Source: Thermoproteota archaeon
Lineage (GTDB): Archaea; Korarchaeota; JAOZGF01; JAOZFZ01
Length of the DNA: 64,000 nucleotides
Assembly (NCBI GenBank): GCA_027492035.1
Contig: JAOZFT010000004.1
Span: forward strand, 49,929-113,928
Direction of reading: 5' to 3'
The translations under genes were made by a program, and so were the position numbers. The first letter of the stretch is position 1. Every line of letters begins with the position of its first letter. Of the stretch, positions 10,190 to 19,654 are shown piece after piece. The notes below the pieces were generated by a model that saw nothing but the letters and a program-made list of their open reading frames with translations, was not told where the DNA came from and searched no databases.

Positions 10190-10532
10190 ATTTTTAAACA
10201 GTTACTTCCTACACAAATTTATTGAAAGAATTTTAGAGATGATGAAAAAGATTAGAAAGGATTTCTTAAATGACTTTCTGACGGGCAAACTGATCTTTTT
10301 CTCTTTATTAAGGGAGAGCACTAAGAGAATTAGGCAACATTAGGAATAAATAAAAACAACGTGGGCTGGAGAGGCCTATAGAAAACTTTACTTACATTTA
10401 GTATTGCCTAAAATATTTTGAGTTACTTCTTTTTAAACTGCTTTTTCTAAATTTTTAGGTTGAAATAATGAACTTTCTTACCTATAAACTTCTCTTGTCT
10501 TTTTTGGGAAGCCTTTTAATGAACATAACAAA

Positions 10533-10721
10533 TTATATTTTTCTAAACACGGAAAAACCAAGCATCCTTTTTGTCATCAGAATTTTCTTTGAAGCCTGTC
10601 CTTTTACAGCTAACGGATCAATACCTTTTTTTGAATCAATAGCAAGCTTATTTATTATTTGTTCTTCGATTTTTATGAACTTCTTTTTAAAGTTTTTTGG
10701 CCTTTTGCCACTGTGAAGCAT
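10533..10721 (-). CDS. Possible small basic protein downstream of pyrG
   Basis: 62-aa ORF overlapping the pyrG 3' end; reads as plausible coding (IEEQIINKLAIDSKKGIDPLAVKGQASKKILMTKRML) but no clear SD. Confidence 0.25.
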   Translation of the reverse strand: MLHSGKRPKNFKKKFIKIEEQIINKLAIDSKKGIDPLAVKGQASKKILMTKRMLGFSVFRKI

Positions 10722-12336
10722 TTAATTTGTTGCTGATACATGCTTCCACAAATCCTTTAAACAACGGGTTAGGTCTTAACGGCCTTGAAGTGAATTCTGG
10801 GTGGAATTGACTGGAAACCATGAAAATGTGACCCGACAACTCTGCAATTTGCATTATTTTACCGTCAGGTGTTGTTCCTGAAAAAACAATTCCATTCTTT
10901 TCTAACACATCCACGTATTCCGGATTAATTTCATATCTATGTCTAAATCTTTCAACTACTTCTGTTTTCCCGTAAAGTTTGTATGCTAAGGTGTTAGGTT
11001 TTATTTTAACTCTTTGACCACCTAGTCTCATTGTTGCACCATATTTATGTTTTTCTATAAGCTTCTTCTGCCAAGGGAGGAGGTCAACAACGGGGTGAGG
11101 GGTATCTGGATCAACTTCAGTTGTATGGGCCCCTTTTAAGCCGCATACGTTTCTAGCGAATTCAACAATGGCTAACTGCATACCAAAACAAAGCCCCAAA
11201 TAGGGGATGTTGTTCTCCCTTACATATTTGATTGCAGTTATCTTTCCTTCAACACCAAAGCTTCCAAAACCACCTGGTACAATTACACCGTTAAACTTTT
11301 TCAGAGTAAATAAATTGGCTATGTTTTTCTCGAATGTTTTGGCGTCTATAAATTTAATATCTGGTTTAACGCTGCTATACCAGCAGGCGTGTTTAACTGC
11401 CTCTATTACTGAAATATAGGAGTCTGGTAACTTGAACCTCCCTGTATCAAAGTATTTCCCAACTATTGCTATTTTTACGCTGTCATTTAACTTTTTAACT
11501 TTCTCAATGAATTCCCTCCATTTTTCAAACTTAGGTGTTCTTGAGGACATATGGAGTTTTTTCAATATTTTATCTCCAAGTTTCTGTTTTTCAAATACTA
11601 GGGGGAGTTCATAGATGTTTTCTAGGTTAGGGTCTGAAATCACATATTCTTCTTTAACGTTAGAGAAAAGAGCTATTTTCTTTTTCCTTACTTCGTCCAA
11701 AGGTTCTTCAGACCTGCAAACAACAAAGTCGGGAAGGATACCTAACTCCCTTAATCTGGCGACACTATGCTGAGTTGGCTTTGTTTTAGCCTCTCCTAAA
11801 TGTGGAGGGACAGGGACATAACTTACATGGACAAAAAGCACTTTTTCTCCGTCAAACTTCATTTGTCTTGCTGCTTCAAGAAAAAGAACGTTTTCGTAGT
11901 CACCCACAGTTCCACCTATCTCTATGAGTGCAAAGTCCATGTTGTCCGCTACACAACGATACCTTCTTTTTATTTCATCAGTTACGTGAGGGATAGGTTG
12001 AACTGTTTGTCCAAGGTATTCGCCACTTCTTTCCTTCATTATTACTTCGTAAAAGACTTGTCCAGTGGTTATGTTGTGGGATTTAGAGAGGTTCAAGTCT
12101 AGGAAGCGTTCATAATGTCCAAGGTCTTGGTCTATTTCTCCACCGTCTTCTGTAACCCAAACCTCCCCATGTTCCGTGGGGCGGAGAGTACCGGCGTCGA
12201 AATTAATGTAGGGGTCTACCTTTGCAGCTGTCACTTTAAACCCTCTGAATTGAAGCATTTTAGCTATGGAGGCAGTTGCAACACCTTTCCCTAAACCACT
12301 TAGAACACCGCCTGTGACAAAAATATAAACAACCAT
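10687..12336 (-). CDS. pyrG: CTP synthase
   Basis: YIFVTGGVLSGLGKGVATASI, DPYINFDAGTLRPTEHGEVWVTEDGGEIDQDLGHYERF; C-terminal glutaminase GGFGSFGVEGKI, YLGLCFGMQLA. Confidence 0.97.
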   Translation of the reverse strand: MVVYIFVTGGVLSGLGKGVATASIAKMLQFRGFKVTAAKVDPYINFDAGTLRPTEHGEVWVTEDGGEIDQDLGHYERFLDLNLSKSHNITTGQVFYEVIMKERSGEYLGQTVQPIPHVTDEIKRRYRCVADNMDFALIEIGGTVGDYENVLFLEAARQMKFDGEKVLFVHVSYVPVPPHLGEAKTKPTQHSVARLRELGILPDFVVCRSEEPLDEVRKKKIALFSNVKEEYVISDPNLENIYELPLVFEKQKLGDKILKKLHMSSRTPKFEKWREFIEKVKKLNDSVKIAIVGKYFDTGRFKLPDSYISVIEAVKHACWYSSVKPDIKFIDAKTFEKNIANLFTLKKFNGVIVPGGFGSFGVEGKITAIKYVRENNIPYLGLCFGMQLAIVEFARNVCGLKGAHTTEVDPDTPHPVVDLLPWQKKLIEKHKYGATMRLGGQRVKIKPNTLAYKLYGKTEVVERFRHRYEINPEYVDVLEKNGIVFSGTTPDGKIMQIAELSGHIFMVSSQFHPEFTSRPLRPNPLFKGFVEACISNKLNASQWQKAKKL

Positions 12337-12391
12337 TTAATTACTCATCTCCCCTTTTTCCCAAATTTTGTGAAAGAGACTTGCTAAAATT

Positions 12392-13069
12392 TTAAATTAA
12401 TCTCTTCTCAATTTGTTTTAAGTATTGGTTTCTTGTTTCAGAAAATTTAGGAATTATTATGTGAATCTCTCCGAAGTTTTCGTCTTGTGAGATGTCGATT
12501 TTCTTACTTTTAACAAGGAAAAGAATGGAAATAAAAAGATCTATTATTTCTTCTTTGGGTTTACCTGAAATTAAGGCTGTAAAAGAGATTTTGCTTTTTC
12601 GGAGAAGCATCAACAGGGAATAGGTTTTGTGTATAGTTTCTGAAAAGTCAAATGTAAATACTTTATTGCTGAATTCTTCCCTTTCCTCTATCTTATTTAC
12701 TTCTGTTTTTCTCCTCCAGTACTTTCCCATAGATGCTTTAAGTGCAGAAACTAGTTCATCGTAGGTTATAAACTCCCTTGTTTTGAGAATAGGCACTAAA
12801 TTTACTTCCTCTGGATTTGTTTCTACCTTACGCACTTGCCTTTTTGAAACTTGCTTTTTCTTTTTCAAAATGTACTCTATCTTCATCCTCAGAAGGATGG
12901 CAGCAGCTAAAATTACTCTTCCAGAAATTTTGAGGTCTACTTCCACTTTCTCTATTTCTTTTAAATACTCATCTGCTAAAGCTGAAATATCTATTTCCCA
13001 AGGGTTAAATTTCTCTTTTACTATTCGGTAAAGTAACCCTTCCCAATCCCTGAAATTAATTTTTTTCAT
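12392..13069 (-). CDS. scpA: Segregation and condensation protein A (ScpA/kleisin)
   Basis: Adjacent to smc, overlapping its stop; KFNPWEIDISALADEYLKEIEK ... LAAAILLRMKIEYIL. Confidence 0.9.
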   Translation of the reverse strand: MKKINFRDWEGLLYRIVKEKFNPWEIDISALADEYLKEIEKVEVDLKISGRVILAAAILLRMKIEYILKKKKQVSKRQVRKVETNPEEVNLVPILKTREFITYDELVSALKASMGKYWRRKTEVNKIEEREEFSNKVFTFDFSETIHKTYSLLMLLRKSKISFTALISGKPKEEIIDLFISILFLVKSKKIDISQDENFGEIHIIIPKFSETRNQYLKQIEKRLI

Positions 13070-15921
13070 TTTTTAAACCTTAACATTACCACTCGCGAAA
13101 GGCCATCTTTCATTGTTACACCCACTAGCTGGTCAGCTTCAGCTAAAGTTTCCTTTTTAAGTGAAGCTAAAATGAACTGGGTTTTTCTTGATTCCTCCTT
13201 TAACAACTTAGCGAATTTTTTACAGTTTAAAACATCCAAGGAGGAGTCAACTTCATCAAAAACATAGAAGGGAGATGGTTTAAATTTCTGGATAGCAAGT
13301 ATGAAAGCTAAAGCCGTCAACGTTTTTTCTCCACCTGACAAAGCATCTATGTTAACTATTTTCTTTTCTGGAAGTTTAACTTCAATCACTAAACCGCTCT
13401 CTATTTCGTTTTCGTCCTCAAGCCTAAGTTTACCTTCTCCACCTGTTAGTTTATTAAAGACAAAGTTAAAGTTTGCAGAAACTTTTTCTAAAGTTTTTTT
13501 AAACACTTCCTTCTTTTTCTTTTCAATTTTATTAATTAAATCAAGTATTCTCTCCCTCTCCTCCAATACTTTTTGATACTTACTCTCTAAGTCATCTAAT
13601 TCTTTTTTGAAAGAAAAATATTCCTCTTCAGCTTTGAAATTTAATTTCCCAAGCTGAGCAATCAATTTTTCAAGTTTTTCGATTTCCATCTTAGCCTTGT
13701 TTTCGTCTATGTCACCGAAAAGGTCTAGTCTTAAGCCTTTACTTTTCACTTCCTTCTTTAATCCTTCAAGTTCTGAATTTACTACAGCGAAGTTTATTTT
13801 TAGTTGCTCAAGTTGTTTTTTGCTCCATATGCTCTCCCTGAAAAAGCGGTCTTCTTCTTCCCTTAACTTTTTTAGATGCTCCTTAAGTTTTTTCCTTTTA
13901 CTTCGCAATTCTTCAAAATTCATCCATTGATTTCCCATTTCAAGTAGTTTTTTATTTAATTCATTTATCTCCTTTTCTAGTTTAAGGTTTTCTTTTTCAA
14001 AGCGTTTTATTTCGTCTTCAACCTTAGTTCCTTTTTGGAAAACTGTTTTTTTAGCGTAGCCCCCAAAAACTACACCATCTTTCTCAACTAAGTTACCGTT
14101 TAAATCCACTACCCGGTATTTCCCTATTTCACTTCTCCTTAATTTACGTATATCCTTTACAAGTAAGGTTCCCCCGAACACGTAATCAATTACTTTTCTG
14201 AATTTTTCGTCGTATTGAATGAAATCCTTTATTAAACCTAAACTTCTACTTTGCGGAGGTGGAGGTTTTTTTGTTTTGACGGTGTCTAATGGTATAAACC
14301 TTGCCCTTCCCACCTTTCCCTTTGTTAATATTTCTATACATTTCTTAGCTGTTTCAAAAGTATCAACCACTATTAAGTTTAGTTTGGAACTTACCGATGA
14401 CTCAATTGCTCTTTCATAGCCTTGTTTAGGTTTTATTAACTCGGAAAGTAAACCGTAAACCCCAGGTAGATTCTTGAGATGAATTGCTGCTTTTGGTTTA
14501 AATTTATCCAGGAGAGTGTTTAGTCTTTTAATTTCAGCTTCGTTAGCTTTCAGTTGAGCTTTTTTTACTTTTAAATTACTTTTTAAGTTTTCGTAACGTA
14601 TAGATTCTGTTTCTTCAATTAATTTTTTCTCAATTCTTTCTATATCAGCCGTTTTCTCCCTTATTTCTTCCCTTATTTTGACTAATTCTTCATCATAATT
14701 TATTTTAGTGTAGTTTTTTATTTGGTTCTCTATTGAAGCCTTTTTCTCGTTTAAGCTTCTGAAACGGGAAACTAAGATACTGTCTTCCAAGTGCTTCCTT
14801 CTTTCCTCTAGTTCAAAGTACTTCTTCATTTTTTCTATTTCTTTCTCTAAATTTTCAACTATTCTCCTTTTCTCGTCAATTATTATTTTTATTTCTTGGA
14901 GTTTTTGAAGAGTTTCCTCTAGCTTCTTTAAAGCTCTCTCTTTCTTTTCTTCATATTCACCTATGCCGCTTATTTCGTCTATTATTCCTCTCCTTTCTAC
15001 AGGTTTCATTTTAACAATTTTTGTTACGTCACCTTGTAACACAATGTTATGACCACTTGGTTGGAGACCATACCTAGCTAACATGTCCATAACAACTGTC
15101 CTGGTTGCTCTTTCCCCGTTTAACCTGTAAACACTCTGTCCTTTATTTGAAATCTCTCTTGAGATTTCGATCTCTTCCCCTTCCCCCTTGAGCTTTAAAG
15201 AAACTTTAGCTTTCTTTTTTTTCAGTTTATTGCAAATTAATTGGGTTAAGTTTTCAGCTCTTAGGTTTTTGGAGCTTCTAACCCCTAATGTGAAGTTTAT
15301 TGCTTCAATAATGTTTGAGTTGTGGATAAAAATGTTGTTACCTACAAAATTGTGTGTAAAGGGAATGAATAAATCATAAACTTTCCCCTTCTCTTGGAAA
15401 TAATTTATTTTCTTAATTATGTCAATTCCCAGTTTGTCACTTTTTTCCACATAAGAAAGTATTTTTATTCCTTCTTCCAAGCTTCTTGCTTCTAAAAACT
15501 TGAAGATGTTGTTTTGAATAACTAGAATGGGATGGTCAGAAGTTGTCTCTATTTTTCTCCCTTTAATTGTTTCTATTTCCAGTATTTCTCCGTTGTTCAT
15601 TTTTTCTACGAAAAAAGACAATTTACTTTTGCAAAGGGAGCTGGTGGCTGGGTTAAAAGTAAGAATTTTGTAAGGGGATTCCTTCCAGTAGTAGAAAAAG
15701 CCTTCAGGTGAAGGTTTTCTTTCACCTTTCTTCTTTGCTTCATCCACTATTTTCTTTATTTCAAGTGGTTCATTGTCTACTAACTGAATCAAAGTGTCCC
15801 CTTTTACACATTTCCCGCTTCCGTTAGGTCCAGTTATAGCATTAAAACCTGTTGAGAAGGGGATCTTAGCTCTTTTAAAGGATTTGAAATTTCTGAGGGT
15901 TATTGATTCAATTTTCAACAA
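13066..15921 (-). CDS. smc: Chromosome segregation protein SMC, interrupted by an intein
   Basis: N-terminal ITLRNFKSFKRAKIPFSTGFNAITGPNGSGK | intein | SNIIEAINFTLGVRSSKNLRA; SMC hinge; C-terminal LSGGEKTLTALAFILAIQKFKPSPFYVFDEVDSSLD. Confidence 0.95.
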   Translation of the reverse strand: MLKIESITLRNFKSFKRAKIPFSTGFNAITGPNGSGKCVKGDTLIQLVDNEPLEIKKIVDEAKKKGERKPSPEGFFYYWKESPYKILTFNPATSSLCKSKLSFFVEKMNNGEILEIETIKGRKIETTSDHPILVIQNNIFKFLEARSLEEGIKILSYVEKSDKLGIDIIKKINYFQEKGKVYDLFIPFTHNFVGNNIFIHNSNIIEAINFTLGVRSSKNLRAENLTQLICNKLKKKKAKVSLKLKGEGEEIEISREISNKGQSVYRLNGERATRTVVMDMLARYGLQPSGHNIVLQGDVTKIVKMKPVERRGIIDEISGIGEYEEKKERALKKLEETLQKLQEIKIIIDEKRRIVENLEKEIEKMKKYFELEERRKHLEDSILVSRFRSLNEKKASIENQIKNYTKINYDEELVKIREEIREKTADIERIEKKLIEETESIRYENLKSNLKVKKAQLKANEAEIKRLNTLLDKFKPKAAIHLKNLPGVYGLLSELIKPKQGYERAIESSVSSKLNLIVVDTFETAKKCIEILTKGKVGRARFIPLDTVKTKKPPPPQSRSLGLIKDFIQYDEKFRKVIDYVFGGTLLVKDIRKLRRSEIGKYRVVDLNGNLVEKDGVVFGGYAKKTVFQKGTKVEDEIKRFEKENLKLEKEINELNKKLLEMGNQWMNFEELRSKRKKLKEHLKKLREEEDRFFRESIWSKKQLEQLKINFAVVNSELEGLKKEVKSKGLRLDLFGDIDENKAKMEIEKLEKLIAQLGKLNFKAEEEYFSFKKELDDLESKYQKVLEERERILDLINKIEKKKKEVFKKTLEKVSANFNFVFNKLTGGEGKLRLEDENEIESGLVIEVKLPEKKIVNIDALSGGEKTLTALAFILAIQKFKPSPFYVFDEVDSSLDVLNCKKFAKLLKEESRKTQFILASLKKETLAEADQLVGVTMKDGLSRVVMLRFKK
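15319..15810 (-). mobile_element. Mini-intein (164 aa, no homing endonuclease domain) in the SMC Walker A motif
   Basis: Starts Cys (CVKGDTLIQL), block B-like TTSDHPILVI, ends VYDLFIPFTHNFVGNNIFIHN followed by Ser+1; flanks rejoin to GPNGSGKSNII. Confidence 0.92.
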
Positions 15922-16191
15922 AGCAACCTCTCAAAAAGGGATGAAGGAAAATCTTTTGCAGAATCAACAATAAGGAAGAAACGTGTCCCCTTGAAAAGGA
16001 TGAGAACTTTTAAAAGTTTATTTTTAAATTTTTATACTTAAAAGGAAAATTAAAAATCATTAAAACAATTTGATGTTTTCCATTGGAAGGGACAGAGGGG
16101 TAAAAATAGGGCAGGGAGTTAATTTGTACTTGTTTGAAAACCCTTAAAAAGTTTTTTCATTAGAGAAATAAGGAAGTAATGGAGAAAAAAT

Positions 16192-17313
16192 ATGTGGATG
16201 CCCCAAAGGCTTGACGCTTTAACAGTCTGGTTTAATAAGGAAGTAAAGGAAAGATTAAAATGGTATTATGAAGTAATGGCTGAAAAGAAACCAGCTAAGT
16301 ACTTGATCTGTAAAAGAGTACCTACAGAATTGAAACTGGAGGAAGCAAGTGAAAAAGAGCTGTGGAGCGAACATAAAAGGTTAAGTGAAGAGTTTAAAAA
16401 AATTTGGAACAAAATAAAAAAGGGAGAGTTAAAATTAAATGAGTTAAAAAGGGCAAAAACAAATTTTTTAAGCTTAAAGATAGAGATAGTAGAAAGGATA
16501 CTGGAAAATTGCCATTTCTGCGAAAGAAAATGCAGAATCAACCGAAGAAAGGAGGTAGGGTACTGCAAGTTAAAAGATAAAAGTTATGTTGCATCCTTCT
16601 TCCTCCATTATGGTGAAGAAGCCCCTTTAGTCCCAAGTGGCACAATATTCTTTCTAGGTTGCAACTTCAGCTGTGTTTTTTGCCAAAACTGGGATATAAG
16701 TCAAGAATGGAGGAGAAACAACAGGGTAAACGGAGTTAAAGCAGATCCTGAAGTTTTAGCAAGAATCATCAAGGAACTAAAAAGTAAGAGGGCGAGGAAT
16801 ATTAATTTCGTTGGAGGCTCCCCTACCCCAAATTTGCACACGATTTTGAATTCCTTAAAGTACATAAGCGTCAACGTACCTCTGCTTTGGAACAGCAACT
16901 TCTACATGAGCATGGAAACAAACAAAATCTTAACTGAAGTGATTGATATATGCCTACCAGACTTAAAATATTTCAACGACGAATGTGCTTTAAGGTTGTC
17001 GAAGGTTCCAAAATATTTTGAAAAAGTGTCTAGGAACATCAAGTATTTTCATGATGAAGAAGTAGATACAATCATTAGACACTTGGTTTTACCTAACCAC
17101 CTGAATTGCTGCAGCAAACCCTTACTGGAATGGATAAGTGAAAACTGCCCACATGCCTTAGTGAATTGCATGAGTCAGTACAGACCTGAGTTTCTGTGCA
17201 AAAGACACCCTGCACAGTACCCTGACATAAACAGAAGACCTAGTCAAGAAGAAATGAAAGAGATACACAGTTACTGCGACAAATTAGGTTTAGTGTGGCG
17301 TCCTATTTCCTAG
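16192..17313 (+). CDS. Radical SAM protein (PFL-activating enzyme-like, COG1313 type)
   Basis: FFLGCNFSCVFCQNWDIS (CxxxCxxC), preceded by CHFCERKCRINRRKEVGYC; VGGSPTPNLHTIL. Confidence 0.87.
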   Translation: MWMPQRLDALTVWFNKEVKERLKWYYEVMAEKKPAKYLICKRVPTELKLEEASEKELWSEHKRLSEEFKKIWNKIKKGELKLNELKRAKTNFLSLKIEIVERILENCHFCERKCRINRRKEVGYCKLKDKSYVASFFLHYGEEAPLVPSGTIFFLGCNFSCVFCQNWDISQEWRRNNRVNGVKADPEVLARIIKELKSKRARNINFVGGSPTPNLHTILNSLKYISVNVPLLWNSNFYMSMETNKILTEVIDICLPDLKYFNDECALRLSKVPKYFEKVSRNIKYFHDEEVDTIIRHLVLPNHLNCCSKPLLEWISENCPHALVNCMSQYRPEFLCKRHPAQYPDINRRPSQEEMKEIHSYCDKLGLVWRPIS

Positions 17314-17652
17314 GAAACACTGACATCTGATAATGAAAGGCAAGTCAGGGAAGAAACAGTACAAGGTTTTATCAAATGAATAGAGGGAATATCAGAAAAT
17401 GAATTTAAGGTCCGTATGGGTTTCATGTTGCAATTAAGATGCTATACAACACGGAATTCTTCAAGTAATAAAGAACCATGAAAACTTGAGAATTGGAAAT
17501 AATCAAAAGTTAACTTTTCACTTAAGGAGGGTTATTTCTGGTTACTTTTCGTAATAACTAGATATATCGAAAAATTTAAAACTCTTAAATAACATTTCAA
17601 TATCAATACATATTTAGGTATAGGAGGTAGGAGGGAAGGGGGAAGAAAAAAC

Positions 17653-18789
17653 GTGCTGAAGTTAATTTTCAAAATGGCTTTCAGAGATTTTATTATGCGT
17701 AAAGCAAGAACTATTTTAACAATTTTAGGTGTAGCTATCGGTATAGCTACAGTAGTTTCCCTTGTTTCAATTTCAACCGGAACTAAAGCGCAAATGGAGA
17801 AATCTTTAGCTGGATTAGCCGACTTCATGGTTTCTCCATCTAGTAACGCCTTCGGCACTGGAAGTAAAATGGACTACACTTACTACCTTTACATCAGGGG
17901 ATTCCCTGAAGTAGAAGCTGCTGCACCTTACTTGGAGGGGATACTGGCTGTTAATAATAAATTATCGCTTATTATTGGATTGGATCCTTCCATCGACGCT
18001 ATCCATAGCTCTCCAATAAAAGAGGGAAGAAGTATTAATTGGTCAGCTAAAGAAGCAGTTGCAGGATATGCAGCTGCTCAGTCACTCAACCTAAAAGTTA
18101 ACATGATTTTACATATTTCTAAAGGACCTGGATACAAGGGAGAAGATTTTAAGCTTGTTTCAATTCTTGAAAGGACAGGAGGGTTCATAGATGGAGAGAT
18201 ATACATACCTTTACAGTACATGCAGAGAATAATGAAAGCTGAAGGTAAAATAAACGGTGTAATTATTAAGTTGAAAAGTCCTAACTTGGCGAATTCCTTC
18301 AAACAAAGAATAAAAAAGAACCTCCCTGACCTGGAAGTGTTCTCACCAGGGACCATAATGGAAAACATAGGAGAAGTTCTGTCTCTCCTGGACTCTGTTC
18401 TTCTTGCAATAAGTGGGGTATCTTTACTCGTAGGCGTAACAAGTGTTCTATCCACCATGATCACAAATGTAATAGAGAAAACCAGGGAGATAGGGGTTAT
18501 GAAAGCTATAGGGGCAAGTAGACGGCAAATATTAACTATTTTCCTTTTCCAATCCGTAATTGTTTGCTTAATTGGGGGAATTTTGGGTGTTTTCTTCAGT
18601 ATAGGGGTTTCTCCCTTCTTGGAGCAGCAAATTAGTTTAGCTTCCGGAATATCTTTCCAAGCTGTTTACTCCCCTGAACTTGTGCTTGGAGCAATTGCTT
18701 TATCGTGTTTGTTAGGTGTCGCCTCAGGTTTCATTCCTTCGTGGAAAGCAGCTAATATCCAACCCGTGGAGGCCCTAAAATATGAGTGA
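17653..18789 (+). CDS. ABC transporter permease, FtsX/MacB-like
   Basis: MAFRDFIMRKARTILTILGVAIGIATVVSL; REIGVMKAIGASRRQILTIFLFQS. Confidence 0.88.
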   Translation: MLKLIFKMAFRDFIMRKARTILTILGVAIGIATVVSLVSISTGTKAQMEKSLAGLADFMVSPSSNAFGTGSKMDYTYYLYIRGFPEVEAAAPYLEGILAVNNKLSLIIGLDPSIDAIHSSPIKEGRSINWSAKEAVAGYAAAQSLNLKVNMILHISKGPGYKGEDFKLVSILERTGGFIDGEIYIPLQYMQRIMKAEGKINGVIIKLKSPNLANSFKQRIKKNLPDLEVFSPGTIMENIGEVLSLLDSVLLAISGVSLLVGVTSVLSTMITNVIEKTREIGVMKAIGASRRQILTIFLFQSVIVCLIGGILGVFFSIGVSPFLEQQISLASGISFQAVYSPELVLGAIALSCLLGVASGFIPSWKAANIQPVEALKYE

Positions 18790-19654
18790 AAATATGGATA
18801 AAGTAGTAATAAAGTTAGTTGAATTAACTAAGATTTATGAAGTAGGAGTACCTGTGAAAGCTTTAGATAACGTAAATCTGGAGATAAGGAATGGTGAATT
18901 CGTTTCAATAGTGGGGCCTTCAGGTTCAGGAAAATCAACGCTTTTAAACATGATAGGTTGTATGGATAAACCTACTTACGGCAAAGTTTACGTAGATGAA
19001 GTTGATGTTACACAGTTGAAGGAAAAGGACTTAGTTAAGTTAAGGGCTGAGAAGATAGGTTTCGTTTTTCAAATGTTTAATTTAATCTCTACCTTAACTG
19101 CTTTAGAAAACGTTCAACTACCCATGCTTTTTTTAGGCAAAGGATATAAGGAGTCTTTAGAAAGAGCTGCTTTGTTGCTTAGATTAGTTGGTTTATGGGA
19201 TAGAATGAACCACAGGCCTCTCCAGTTAAGCGGTGGACAAAGGCAGAGAGTAGCCATAGCCAGAGCTTTAGCTAACGACCCTCCCATAATTCTAGCCGAC
19301 GAACCAACCGGTAACTTGGACAGCAAAACCGGTCAAGAAATCATTGAAATTATGCGGGAAATAAATGAAGTGACAAATAAAACATTTGTAATTGTTACCC
19401 ATGACTTGGAGGTGGCTGAAAAAACCGACAGAATAATTTTCTTGAAGGATGGAAAAGTAATTACGGAGAAAGGTAAGATTGAAGAGAAGAAAAGTTCTAT
19501 TGAAAAACTTTTGGGAGAGTTGGAGAAACTGAAGAGGGAACTGCTTCTTCTCAACATAATGAAGGAAAGCTTAGATGCTGAAACCTATAATTGGAAAAGG
19601 ACGGAGATTTCGGAGAAGATAATGCAAATTGAGGAAGAGGTGGAGAGAAGGTGA
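18782..19654 (+). CDS. ABC transporter ATP-binding protein (LolD/MacB-like) with C-terminal coiled-coil extension
   Basis: [52 protein letters not shown]. Confidence 0.93.
   Translation: MSENMDKVVIKLVELTKIYEVGVPVKALDNVNLEIRNGEFVSIVGPSGSGKSTLLNMIGCMDKPTYGKVYVDEVDVTQLKEKDLVKLRAEKIGFVFQMFNLISTLTALENVQLPMLFLGKGYKESLERAALLLRLVGLWDRMNHRPLQLSGGQRQRVAIARALANDPPIILADEPTGNLDSKTGQEIIEIMREINEVTNKTFVIVTHDLEVAEKTDRIIFLKDGKVITEKGKIEEKKSSIEKLLGELEKLKRELLLLNIMKESLDAETYNWKRTEISEKIMQIEEEVERR

Noticed and set aside
10468-10716. + strand hydrophobic 82-aa ORF opposite the pyrG 3' end
   Set aside because: Antisense to another candidate ORF, no SD, composition typical of a shadow ORF.
13301-14419. Multiple + strand ORFs opposite smc
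   Set aside because: Antisense shadow ORFs of a coiled-coil gene; no family resemblance and no SD.
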